NCBI GenBank assembly: GCA_947167535.1 | Contig: CAMVIL010000104.1 | Coordinates: 1-5,761, forward strand | Direction: 5' to 3' | DNA: 5,761 nucleotides | Source: an uncultured Ruminococcus sp. | GTDB taxonomy: Bacteria; Bacillota; Clostridia; Oscillospirales; Ruminococcaceae | Part shown: positions 1 through 5,761 of the stretch, in pieces | Layout of the letters: every line of letters starts with the position of its first letter | Numbering within the stretch: the first letter of the stretch is position 1 | Program-made: the position numbers and the translations under genes | Notes under the pieces: generated by a model | What the model was told of the DNA's origin: nothing | Databases searched by the model: none | The model's input: the letters and a program-made list of their open reading frames with translations, nothing else

Positions 1-734
1 AGTGCTTCGTTCACGGCGCGATGTGCGTCAGCTTTTCGGGACGCTGCCTCATTTCGCAGTATCTGATAGGCAGAGACGCCAACCGCGGCGAGTGCGCTCA
101 GCCATGCCGCTGGGGGTACCATCTGATGGAGGAAAAGCGCGAGGGCGAATTCTATCCGATATTCGAGGACGAGCGGGGGACTTTTATCTTGAACGCGAAA
201 GACCTCTGCATGATAGACCACATAGACAAGCTCGCAGAAGCGGGCATTGACAGCCTGAAGATCGAGGGCAGGGCGAAGTCCTCCTACTATGTTTCGGTGG
301 TGACGAATGCCTACCGCCGCGCGGTGGACAGCTTTCTTGAAGCGCCCGACAGCTTCTCGCTCACCGAGGACATACGCTCGGAGGTGTTCAAGGTCAGCCA
401 CAGGGCTTACTGCACGGGATTCTTCTTCGGGCACCCCAAGGACTGTCAGTACTATGAGAACAGCGGCTATATCCGCGACTGGGACGTATGCGCCATCGTG
501 ACCGGCTACGACAGCGAGCGCGGTCTGCTTGAGTGCGTTCAGCGCAACAAGTTCTTAAAGGGCACACAGCTGGAGCTTCTCGAGCCCGAGGGGCTGCCTG
601 TGACGCTTGCAGCCGACGAGCTTTATGATGAGAATTTCGAGCCGATCGAGTCGACAAACCACGCGGCGATGAAGTTCTACATCAGGTGCGACAAGGCTTA
701 CAAGCCGCATTCGATAATACGCAAGGAAAACTAA
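1..734 (+). CDS. U32-family protein (peptidase U32 / tRNA-rRNA hydroxylation type), C-terminal part, 5' end outside window
   Basis: The frame is open from the left edge (first full codon at position 3) to TAA at 732-734, giving about 243 residues. Family members usually have about 400, so the N-terminal ~40% is missing. The window opens on the U32 signature CFVHGAMCVSFSGRCLIS; the split first codon ends in AG, compatible with the signature's leading Glu. It continues with ECAQPCRW and the conserved KIEGRAKSSYYV. Four cysteines, spaced C-x6-C-x15-C-x37-C, resemble the [4Fe-4S] ligand pattern of UbiU-like U32 proteins. The last ~90 residues fit the small beta-rich U32 C-terminal domain. Characterised relatives (TrhP/YrrN/YrrO, RlhA) hydroxylate tRNA U34 or 23S rRNA, so an RNA-modification role is more likely than proteolysis; the substrate cannot be told from this fragment. 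The recombinase gene follows 50 nt downstream on the same strand. The ATG at 21 lies inside the signature and is not the start. Confidence 0.9.
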   Translation, partial: CFVHGAMCVSFSGRCLISQYLIGRDANRGECAQPCRWGYHLMEEKREGEFYPIFEDERGTFILNAKDLCMIDHIDKLAEAGIDSLKIEGRAKSSYYVSVVTNAYRRAVDSFLEAPDSFSLTEDIRSEVFKVSHRAYCTGFFFGHPKDCQYYENSGYIRDWDVCAIVTGYDSERGLLECVQRNKFLKGTQLELLEPEGLPVTLAADELYDENFEPIESTNHAAMKFYIRCDKAYKPHSIIRKEN

Positions 735-741
735 TATGCAG

Positions 742-760
742 GCGGGGAGAATATCCCCGC
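742..760 (+). repeat. Small inverted repeat between the U32 gene and the recombinase gene
   Basis: A perfect 7-bp stem, GCGGGGA (742-748) with TCCCCGC (754-760), encloses a 5-nt loop. The following bases are TGTGTTGTAT, without a real T-run, so it is at best a weak or partial terminator and may be an mRNA processing or stability element between co-transcribed genes. It lies just upstream of the recombinase ribosome binding site (AGGTGA, 775-780). Confidence 0.45.
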
Positions 761-784
761 TGTGTTGTATAGGCAGGTGAGCAG

Positions 785-1771
785 ATGAGAGACGAATACA
801 AAAGGGACTGCCCCGAATATCTGGCGGATTACCTCACGTATCTGAAGGTGGTGCAGGACAGGACAGACCGCACCGAGGAAGCCTACTATATCGACCTGCG
901 GACCTTCCTCAGGTATCTCAAGCTAATGCACGGCGACGTTTCTGACGGCACCGACTGGAAGGCTATCCCGATAGCGGACGTGCCCTTTGATTACGTCAAG
1001 TCGTTCACTCTCTCGGACGCACACCGCTATCTCTACTACCTGCGGGAGGAGCGCGGAAACTCTACGGCTACCCGCGCACGCAAGGCTTCGGCGCTGAAAC
1101 GGTTCTACTTCTATCTGCACGTAAAGGCGAATCGCTTGTCCGAAGACCCGCTTGAATACCTTGAAATGCCGCGCATAAAAAACAAGGAACCGCGCTTTCT
1201 GACGCTCGAACAGTCGCTGCAAATGCTGCAAAGTATCGACTCGGCTCACCGCGAGCGTGACTACTGCATGATCTGCCTGTTCCTCAACTGCGGTATGCGT
1301 CTGTCAGAGCTTGTCGGGCTCGACCTTATAGATTACAGCCGCGAGAACCGAACGCTCAGGCTGTTCGGCAAGGGCAGAAAGGAGCGGATAGTCTACCTCA
1401 ATGATGCCTGCATCGAAGCGCTCGAAAGCTGGCTTGAAGTGCGAAGTGCTTTGCCCGTTTCCGAATCGGCAAAGAATGCCATGTTCCTTTCGGCGCGCAA
1501 CACAAGGATAACCAACCGCCGCGTGCAGCAGATCGTCGATGAGATGCTAAAGCGTGCGGGGCTCTCGAATCTCGGCATATCGACCCACAAGCTGAGGCAC
1601 ACCGCCGCCACCCTGATGTATCAGCACGGCGGAGTAGACACTCTCGTGCTGCGGGATGTGCTGGGTCACAAGAGCATAGCCACAACAGAAATATACACCC
1701 ATCTCGGCAACGAGAGTCTTAAAAAAGCCGCCGAGTCCTCGCCTTTGGCGAAGGTGAAAAAGGATAAATGA
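785..1771 (+). CDS. XerC/XerD-family site-specific tyrosine recombinase
   Basis: A complete 328-residue protein that cuts and rejoins DNA through a 3'-phosphotyrosine intermediate. Residues ~10-120 form the helical core-binding (SAM-like) domain with the typical TEEAYYIDLRTFLRYL and RKASALKRFYFYL helices; ~133-318 form the catalytic domain. All six active-site residues are present at XerD-like spacing: Arg172 (CGMRLSEL), Lys196 (FGKGRKER), His268 and Arg271 (THKLRHTAA), His295 (LGHKS) and nucleophile Tyr304 (EIYTHL). It is slightly longer than typical XerC/XerD (~300), through an insertion around residues 50-75 and a basic tail. The ATG follows AGGTGA at 4-nt spacing and the stop is TGA. The family resolves chromosome dimers at dif, but the sequence alone does not separate XerC, XerD or a standalone integrase. 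No att-like repeats or phage genes are visible nearby, which favours a housekeeping role. A terminator follows within 10 nt. Confidence 0.94.
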   Translation: MRDEYKRDCPEYLADYLTYLKVVQDRTDRTEEAYYIDLRTFLRYLKLMHGDVSDGTDWKAIPIADVPFDYVKSFTLSDAHRYLYYLREERGNSTATRARKASALKRFYFYLHVKANRLSEDPLEYLEMPRIKNKEPRFLTLEQSLQMLQSIDSAHRERDYCMICLFLNCGMRLSELVGLDLIDYSRENRTLRLFGKGRKERIVYLNDACIEALESWLEVRSALPVSESAKNAMFLSARNTRITNRRVQQIVDEMLKRAGLSNLGISTHKLRHTAATLMYQHGGVDTLVLRDVLGHKSIATTEIYTHLGNESLKKAAESSPLAKVKKDK

Positions 1772-1777
1772 TAACAG

Positions 1778-1806
1778 AAGTCCGAAACGCTGCTTTCGGA
1801 CTTTTT
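1778..1806 (+). terminator. Rho-independent terminator after the recombinase gene
   Basis: A perfect 10-bp stem, AAGTCCGAAA (1778-1787) with TTTCGGACTT (1794-1803), has a 6-nt loop and runs into a five-T tract (1802-1806). It starts 7 nt after the recombinase stop codon and separates the U32-recombinase transcript from the htrA promoter region. Confidence 0.9.
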
Positions 1807-1837
1807 GTGTGTTTTAAGTGTTACTCTTCCGAATGAT

Positions 1838-1862
1838 TTTCACATTCTGTCACATTGTGAAA
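1838..1862. repeat. Tandem 10-bp repeat nested in an inverted repeat upstream of htrA
   Basis: Two adjacent 10-mers, TCACATTCTG (1840-1849) and TCACATTGTG (1850-1859), differ at one base. The same stretch carries a perfect 7-bp inverted repeat, TTTCACA (1838-1844) and TGTGAAA (1856-1862), around an 11-nt centre. There is no T-tract after it, so it is not a terminator. It sits about 65-90 bp upstream of the htrA -10 element, a usual place for a transcription-factor site. The protein that would bind it is unknown. Confidence 0.45.
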
Positions 1863-1899
1863 TGATTGTGTAAAAAACTTTCTCTGCTTTTTCATTCTG

Positions 1900-1933
1900 C
1901 TTTAAACTATCTTTAAGTTAACGGCTCTATAAT
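1900..1933 (+). promoter_or_regulatory. Predicted htrA promoter with response-regulator-like direct repeat
   Basis: A perfect -10 hexamer TATAAT lies at 1928-1933. No good TTGACA-like -35 box sits 16-18 bp upstream. Instead two 7-mers, CTTTAAA (1900-1906) and CTTTAAG (1911-1917), start exactly 11 bp apart, one helical turn, ending 10 bp before the -10. OmpR/PhoB-family regulators bind such tandem half-sites over the -35 region, and the pneumococcal CiaR site (TTTAAG-N5-TTTAAG), whose best-known target is htrA, has nearly the same form. Activation by an envelope-stress two-component system is an inference; no regulator gene is in the window. Transcription would start near 1940, about 45 nt before the htrA ATG. 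Confidence 0.6.
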
Positions 1934-1972
1934 TAAGACATAGAAAAAAACAAGCCGCAAGCGGCAGCATAG

Positions 1973-1978
1973 AAAGGA
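1973..1978 (+). promoter_or_regulatory. Ribosome binding site for htrA
   Basis: AAAGGA lies 9 nt before the ATG at 1988. This site decides the start: the later ATG at 2190, which opens the long protease frame, has no properly spaced Shine-Dalgarno sequence and falls inside the membrane-anchor coding stretch. Confidence 0.75.
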
Positions 1979-1987
1979 CATGATCTT

Positions 1988-3398
1988 ATGTATGAGAACA
2001 ATTTCGAGAGAGACGTAAACGCAAACGTAAACGAGAACGGTTACGCAAATCAGGGCTTCGGCACAGACAACGGTTACACCGCTCCCTATAATGTATACAA
2101 AACAGCTCCCGCGGCTAAAGTAAAGAAACAGAATACTGGCGGCGGCTATCTGCTGCTCGCTGCTGGGCGGCGCGGTAGGCGCAGGCGGAATGTTCGCAGG
2201 GATCAAGTACTTTGCTCCTGCAGAGTCAAGCACCGTCAGCACCAAGAGCAGCGACAGCGGCAAGTCCACTACGCTTCTCACCACTAACAGAGAAAACGTG
2301 GTAAACACCACGTCGGTGGAGACGGGTACACTTATGACGGCGGCTCAGGTATATGAGCAGAACGTTCACTCCACTGTCGGCATCACCACCGAGATCAACC
2401 AGACCAACTACTTCGGCTACCAGACAACAGCGGCGGCTTCCGGCTCAGGCTTCATCATCAGCGCCGATGGATATATCCTCACCAACCACCACGTGATCGA
2501 GGGCGCCAGCACCATCACCGTCACCGACTACGACGGCAAGACCTACAAGGCTGAGCTCGTCGGCTCGGATTCTTCCAACGACATCGCGGTGCTCAAGATC
2601 GACGCCGACGGACTGACTCCCGTAGTGCTTGGCAGCTCCGATGAGATGAAGGTAGGCGACGAGGTGGTAGCCATCGGCAATCCTCTCGGCGAGCTTACAT
2701 TCTCGCTGACACAGGGCGTGGTAAGCGCACTCGACCGTGAGGTCACCACCGAGAACGCTACCATGAACCTCATCCAGACCGACTGCGCTATCAACTCGGG
2801 CAACTCGGGCGGCGCACTGTTCAATATGTACGGCGAGGTAGTCGGCATAACCAACGCTAAGTATTCCTCCAACAGCTCCAACGAAGCTTCCATCGACAAT
2901 ATCGGCTTCGCTATCCCGATAGATTCCATCAAGGAGATCGTGACCTCGATAATCGAGAAGGGCTACGTCACCAAGCCTTACATAGGCATCGGCGTTGAGG
3001 ACGTAAGCGATGACGCTGCGGATTACGGCATACCTGCGGGCGCGGCAGTTAAGAGCGTTACAGAAGGCGCTCCCGCCGAGAAGGCAGGACTTAAAGTCGG
3101 CGACGTTATCATCGATGCTGACGGCAAGGAGATAACAGGTTCATCCGATCTGATCGCGGCTGTCAAGACTAAGGCAGCAGGCGACAAGATGGTGCTCAAG
3201 GTCTACAGACAGGGCGAATACGTCAACGTGACCGTCACCGTCGAGGAGAAGAAGCAGGACGACGAGACCGCTGCTCAGCAGGAGCAGCAGACCGAGCAGA
3301 ACGGACGCCGCGGACAGTCCGGCAACGGCTTCGACGGCAACGACAACTACGGCGACTTCGGAGATTTCAGCGACTTCCCCGGAATGTTCGGTTACTGA
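1988..3398 (+). CDS. htrA: HtrA/DegP-type membrane-anchored serine protease (S1C, trypsin-like plus PDZ), frame broken near 2158
   Basis: An envelope quality-control protease that degrades misfolded exported proteins outside the membrane. The gene lies in two frames: 1988 to ~2158 codes an Asn/Tyr-rich cytoplasmic head, and ~2159 to TGA at 3398 the rest. Removing one C at 2158 gives a continuous 469-residue protein. In that numbering it has the head (1-50, ending KVKK), a Leu/Gly/Ala membrane helix (~54-74), a protease domain (~100-325), one PDZ domain (~330-422) and a Gln/Glu then Gly/Asp/Phe-rich tail. The catalytic triad is His168 (TNHHVI), Asp198 (SNDIAVL) and Ser273 (GNSGGAL), with DegP spacing of 30 and 75 residues. 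As written, the ATG at 2190 would give 402 residues with the triad (His101, Asp131, Ser206) but only half the anchor. It has its own promoter and terminator. The break is a true mutation or a sequence error; the domain assignment is certain. Confidence 0.93.
2147..2171 (+). other. Frame-break site in htrA (probable one-base insertion)
   Basis: The frame opened at 1988 reads GGYLLLAAGRR here and then loses all HtrA character. The frame used downstream reads LLGGAVGAGG just before MFAGIKYF. Omitting the C at 2158 turns the stretch into TAT followed by five CTG codons and GGC GGC GCG, i.e. Tyr-Leu5-Gly-Gly-Ala, a natural membrane helix. A two-base deletion in the same few codons would also restore the frame, less simply. 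Confidence 0.8.
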
Positions 3399-3441
3399 TT
3401 AAACGACATCACCACAATAGCATAGACTTCCTGTAATTAGG

Positions 3442-3481
3442 AAAACCGCAGATCACACGGTCTGCGGTTTTTCTTTTTCTT
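3442..3481 (+). terminator. Rho-independent terminator after htrA
   Basis: A perfect 11-bp stem, AAAACCGCAGA (3442-3452) with TCTGCGGTTTT (3461-3471), has an 8-nt loop and continues into the T-rich run TTTTTCTTTTTCTTT. It starts about 43 nt after the htrA stop. On the minus strand the stem is followed by only four T residues, so it may also act weakly on transcripts leaving glgA. Confidence 0.93.
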
Positions 3482-3745
3482 TAGACGCGCATTCGCTCGG
3501 CTGTGCCTCGCTAGCAAAGCGATACTGATATTTTGAGCCGCGGTATATGTTGGTGCTATGCCTTCGGTTTGCGACCTCTGGAGTGGACGTATGGTTTTTG
3601 GTACCCTGCTGCGCGAGTTGGGTCTTTACATTTGCTTGCTGGCGCTTATCACTTGAAAATATCAAATCGGGATTGGCGGGGGTCTTGTTTTGTCGTGTAG
3701 GCGGTGGCTTGTTCTCTCTTTTGCAGACTTGTTATATTGCTCCAC
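3482..3745. other. 264-nt spacer between convergent htrA and glgA, no convincing gene
   Basis: Two short open frames cross this spacer (plus strand 3547-3786, 79 codons; minus strand 3453-3665, 70 codons). Both run into the flanking terminator hairpins, neither has a spaced ribosome binding site, and neither resembles a family I know. The plus strand is unusually rich in G and T (123 of 180 bases by hand count over 3541-3720), unlike the neighbouring genes. A small hairpin, TCGCT (3508-3512) with AGCGA (3518-3522), lies near the left end. It could be a dispersed intergenic repeat, a decayed gene or a small RNA; nothing in it decides. Confidence 0.5.
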
Positions 3746-3775
3746 AAAAAAGCGCCCCCGAAAGCTCGGGAGCGC
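3746..3775 (-). terminator. Rho-independent terminator of the glgD-glgA transcript
   Basis: Read on the minus strand, GCGCTCCCGA pairs with TCGGGGGCGC around a 4-nt loop (one G-U pair; arms at 3766-3775 and 3752-3761) and is followed by six T residues (complement of 3746-3751). It starts 15 nt past the glgA stop codon. On the plus strand the stem would have a C-A mismatch and no T-tract, so it acts in one direction. Confidence 0.92.
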
Positions 3776-3790
3776 AGTTGTTGTGATGTG

Positions 3791-5203
3791 TCAGTGAATA
3801 TCGGAATAGAGGCCGATGTAGAGGACAGCCGAACGCTTCCAGCTGAAGTCCTCGCGCATAGCGTGACCAACAAGGTTGTTCCAGCGGGACTTGTCGTCGT
3901 ATGCGACTCTCGCGCGGGTAACAGCGTCCAGCATATCGTGGGCGTTGTAGGTCTTGAAGGTGAAGCCGTTGCCGTTTTCGCCGCCTGCGTCCTTGATGGA
4001 ATCGCGCAGACCGCCTGTCTCGCGGACTATCGGGATAGTACCGTAGCGCAGTGAGATCATCTGAGCCAGACCGCAGGGCTCGCTCTGAGAGGGCATCAGG
4101 AACATATCCGCGCCCGCGTAGATACGCTTTGAAAGGGGCGGAACGAATCCGATGGTAACGCCGACTCTGTCGGGATAGCGGTACTGCATCTCGCGGAAGA
4201 AGTCCTCGTAGATCTTCTCGCCGGAGCCTAAGATGGCGAACTTGCAGCCGAGACGAACCATGTCCTCAAAGACATACTTCACGAGGTCGAGACCCTTGTG
4301 GCTTACGAAGCGGGTGACGATACCGATAACAGGCTCGTCGCCCTGTGCGAGTCCGAACTCCTCCAGCAGCTTTTCCTTGCATATCTTCTTGCCGCCGCGG
4401 TTCTTGAAGGAGTAGTGTGCGGGAAGATTGGGATCTGTCTCTGGGTCGTATACTTCCTGATCTATACCGTTCAGGAAGCCGCAGAGCTTGTACTGCTTCT
4501 TGACGAGGATCCTGTCGAGACCGTAGCTGTACCACGGGTCGAGGATCTCCCAGGCGTAGCTGGGCGAAACTGTAGTGATCTTATCGGCGCACTCGATAGC
4601 CGCCTTCATGAAGTTAACGTCGCCGTCGTATTCAAGCAGATCGGTGTGATAGAGCGGAATGCCCATCAGATCGCCGATGATCTCAAGACCGTAGCGTCCC
4701 TGATACTGGATATTGTGGATAGTGAACACCGTCTTGATATCCTCGAAGCCGCCCTGATAGCGGTAGAAGATGTCGTAGTAAACGGGAACGAGAGCTGTCT
4801 GCCAGTCGTTGGCGTTGATGACTTCGGGCTTGAAGTCGATATAGCGGAGAAGCTCCAGCACGGCGCGGGAGAAGAAAATATATCTCTCGGCGTCGTCGTA
4901 GAAGCCGTAAAGTCCGTTTCTTGCGAAATAGTATTCGTTATCAAGAAGATAATAGGTCACACCGTTGACTACCGCTGTGAAAACGCCGCAGTACTGGTTT
5001 CTCCAGGCAACGGGAACGGTGAAGTTTGTAAGATAAGTGCATTGATCCTTGAGCTCCTGCTTTATCTGTCCGTAGTAAGGGATAACGACGCGGCAGTCAT
5101 GACCTTCCTCGTTGATAGCACGCGGAAGTGATCCTGCGACATCTGCAAGCCCGCCCGAAGCAATAAAGGGAAGAGCTTCCGAAGCTGTGTATAGTATGTT
5201 CAT
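3791..5203 (-). CDS. glgA: Glycogen synthase (ADP-glucose:alpha-1,4-glucan glucosyltransferase, GT5)
   Basis: A complete 470-residue cytoplasmic enzyme that transfers glucose from ADP-glucose to the non-reducing end of an alpha-1,4-glucan; bacterial GlgA is usually ~475. It has the two Rossmann halves of a GT-B enzyme. N-terminal half: SGGLADVAGSLP (16-27), NDWQTALVP (132-140), TIHNIQYQG (161-169), VSPSYAWEI (222-230). C-terminal half: FLNGID (243-248), TRFVSHKG with Arg298 and Lys303, and SEPCGLAQ with Glu375, followed by GTIPIVRETGGL. These match E. coli Asp137, His161, Arg300, Lys305 and Glu377. One oddity is Ala15 where E. coli and Bacillus enzymes have the ADP-glucose-binding Lys of KxGGL. 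The ATG is preceded by AGAAGG (minus strand, 5212-5217) at 8-nt spacing. It lies 49 nt after glgD, probably in one operon, and ends at its own terminator. Confidence 0.97.
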   Translation of the reverse strand: MNILYTASEALPFIASGGLADVAGSLPRAINEEGHDCRVVIPYYGQIKQELKDQCTYLTNFTVPVAWRNQYCGVFTAVVNGVTYYLLDNEYYFARNGLYGFYDDAERYIFFSRAVLELLRYIDFKPEVINANDWQTALVPVYYDIFYRYQGGFEDIKTVFTIHNIQYQGRYGLEIIGDLMGIPLYHTDLLEYDGDVNFMKAAIECADKITTVSPSYAWEILDPWYSYGLDRILVKKQYKLCGFLNGIDQEVYDPETDPNLPAHYSFKNRGGKKICKEKLLEEFGLAQGDEPVIGIVTRFVSHKGLDLVKYVFEDMVRLGCKFAILGSGEKIYEDFFREMQYRYPDRVGVTIGFVPPLSKRIYAGADMFLMPSQSEPCGLAQMISLRYGTIPIVRETGGLRDSIKDAGGENGNGFTFKTYNAHDMLDAVTRARVAYDDKSRWNNLVGHAMREDFSWKRSAVLYIGLYSDIH

Positions 5204-5234
5204 TGTACCGACCTTCTTTCTGTATTATTTTGAT

Positions 5235-5250
5235 AATTCGCTGTCGAATT
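5235..5250 (-). repeat. Short stem-loop in the glgD-glgA spacer
   Basis: A perfect 6-bp inverted repeat, AATTCG (5235-5240) and CGAATT (5245-5250), has a 4-nt loop. It sits 2 nt after the glgD stop and is A+T-rich. The minus-strand bases after it are ATCAAAATAAT with no T-run, so it should not terminate; it may mark an mRNA processing point, or be chance. Confidence 0.3.
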
Positions 5251-5252
5251 GA

Positions 5253-5761
5253 TTATAGACTTGCTTCCTTTCCTACATACATAGGATACTCGGGGGAGCT
5301 GATAAGCATTCTGTTTGCGCCGACGTTTACATTCTTGTCGGTGATGAGGTAGCTGCACTCTGCGCCGTCGTTTACTACGGTGCCCTGCATAAGGATGCAG
5401 TTCTTTACCTTAGCGCCCTTGCCTACCTTAACGCCGCGGAAGATAACGGAGTTCTCCCCCTCGCCCTCGCTGATGCAGCCGTCCGCGATGAGAGAGTTGG
5501 TGACGTTGCAGTTGAGGTCGTACTTAGCGGGAGCGTTATCGGATACCTTGGTGTAGATAGCTCTCTTGGGCAGATACAGCTGCTTGGCGTTGTCGGGCTC
5601 GAGCAGTGCCATGTTAGCTGCAAAGTAGGAGCCGACGCTGTATATCTTGGAGAAGTAGTTGCTGTATTCGTAAGCCTGAATGTTCAGCTCATTGCACTTA
5701 GCCTGAAGAACGTCAGTCTCGAAGCTTACCTGACCTCTTGCGATAAGATCGTTGACAAGGT
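5253..5761 (-). CDS. glgD: Glucose-1-phosphate adenylyltransferase subunit GlgD, C-terminal part, 5' end outside window
   Basis: The minus-strand frame is open from the right edge to TAA at 5253-5255, about 169 residues; the ATG at 5612 is internal, since GlgD-like sequence (SYFAANMALLEPDNAKQLY) spans it. Full GlgD is usually ~370 residues, so the nucleotidyltransferase domain is mostly outside. What is visible is the end of that domain, the PIYTKV-like link (AIYTKVSDNAPAKY) and the left-handed beta-helix of hexapeptide repeats (VTNSLIADGCI, VIFRGVKVGKGAKVKNCILMQG) that closes with YPMYVGKEASL. In Bacillota GlgD is a catalytically poor partner that activates GlgC, which makes ADP-glucose from glucose-1-phosphate and ATP. 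The family-specific SYFxAN and LMQG wording favours GlgD over GlgC. It feeds GlgA immediately downstream; glgC is expected further upstream, beyond the window. Confidence 0.9.
   Translation of the reverse strand, partial: LVNDLIARGQVSFETDVLQAKCNELNIQAYEYSNYFSKIYSVGSYFAANMALLEPDNAKQLYLPKRAIYTKVSDNAPAKYDLNCNVTNSLIADGCISEGEGENSVIFRGVKVGKGAKVKNCILMQGTVVNDGAECSYLITDKNVNVGANRMLISSPEYPMYVGKEASL

Noticed and set aside
742..760. Hairpin as a full terminator of the U32 gene
   Set aside because: The stem is strong but there is no T-tract after it, so read-through into the recombinase gene is likely.
785..1771. Tyrosine recombinase as the integrase of a mobile element
   Set aside because: No excisionase, phage or conjugation gene, tRNA or att-like direct repeats are visible, and the neighbours are housekeeping genes. 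A larger window could change this.
1910..1940. Possible dif-like recombination site near the recombinase gene
   Set aside because: The A+T-rich stretch has only loose similarity to a XerD half-site and no matching second arm; it is better explained as a promoter.
2147..2171. Programmed ribosomal frameshift in htrA
   Set aside because: No slippery heptamer, no nearby in-frame stop and no downstream stem-loop that I can see, and HtrA proteases are not known to use recoding. A single-base indel is simpler.
1913..2311. Minus-strand 132-codon hydrophobic frame over the htrA promoter and head
   Set aside because: It overlaps the promoter, ribosome binding site and head coding sequence of htrA, and its hydrophobicity is only the reverse complement of A/G-rich coding sequence.
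2190..3398. ATG at 2190 as the true htrA start
   Set aside because: It splits the membrane helix, has no properly spaced ribosome binding site, and the good site and start are at 1973-1990.
3547..3786. 79-codon plus-strand frame in the htrA-glgA spacer
   Set aside because: It has no spaced Shine-Dalgarno, a Cys/Trp-rich composition unlike neighbouring proteins, and it runs through the glgA terminator hairpin. I treat it as chance, though the underlying DNA is listed as a finding.
4298..5131. Long plus-strand open frame (277 codons) antisense to glgA
   Set aside because: It lies wholly opposite the well-supported glgA, has no ribosome binding site or family resemblance, and such frames arise from the codon bias of the true gene.

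Overview
The window looks like a chromosomal housekeeping segment from a mid-GC, Gram-positive, Ruminococcaceae-like member of the Bacillota (Clostridia). The grounds are the GlgD/GlgA pair, a membrane-anchored HtrA with an Asn-rich cytoplasmic head, AGGA/AGAAGG-type ribosome binding sites, short T-tailed terminators and codon use. This is an inference from protein and sequence style; no marker gene is present. I see no CRISPR array, insertion sequence, tRNA, rRNA or obvious phage module.

Layout. Left, plus strand: the C-terminal ~243 codons of a U32-family protein (1-734), probably an Fe-S RNA hydroxylation enzyme rather than a protease. After a 50-nt gap with a small hairpin comes a complete XerC/XerD-type tyrosine recombinase (785-1771) with all six catalytic residues, closed by a clear terminator (1778-1806). 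A ~180-nt regulatory gap follows, with a tandem 10-bp repeat, a perfect TATAAT and a two-copy CTTTAA(A/G) repeat at 11-bp pitch that resembles an OmpR-family response-regulator box. It drives an htrA-type serine protease gene (1988-3398). That gene is split between two reading frames at about position 2158, where a single extra C in a run of CTG codons explains the break exactly. It ends at a strong terminator (3442-3481).

Middle: about 264 nt (3482-3745) without a convincing gene, G+T-rich on the plus strand, between two convergent terminators.

Right, minus strand: glgD (C-terminal part, 5253-5761) and glgA (3791-5203), read in that order with a 49-nt spacer, then a minus-strand terminator (3746-3775). 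GlgD is the non-catalytic/regulatory partner of ADP-glucose pyrophosphorylase and GlgA uses ADP-glucose to elongate alpha-1,4-glucan, so this is the end of a glycogen synthesis operon whose promoter and probable glgC lie beyond the right edge.

I did not find a convincing new biological system. The points most worth checking are the one-base frame break in htrA, the htrA promoter architecture, the Lys-to-Ala change in the GlgA nucleotide-sugar motif, and the unexplained G+T-rich spacer.
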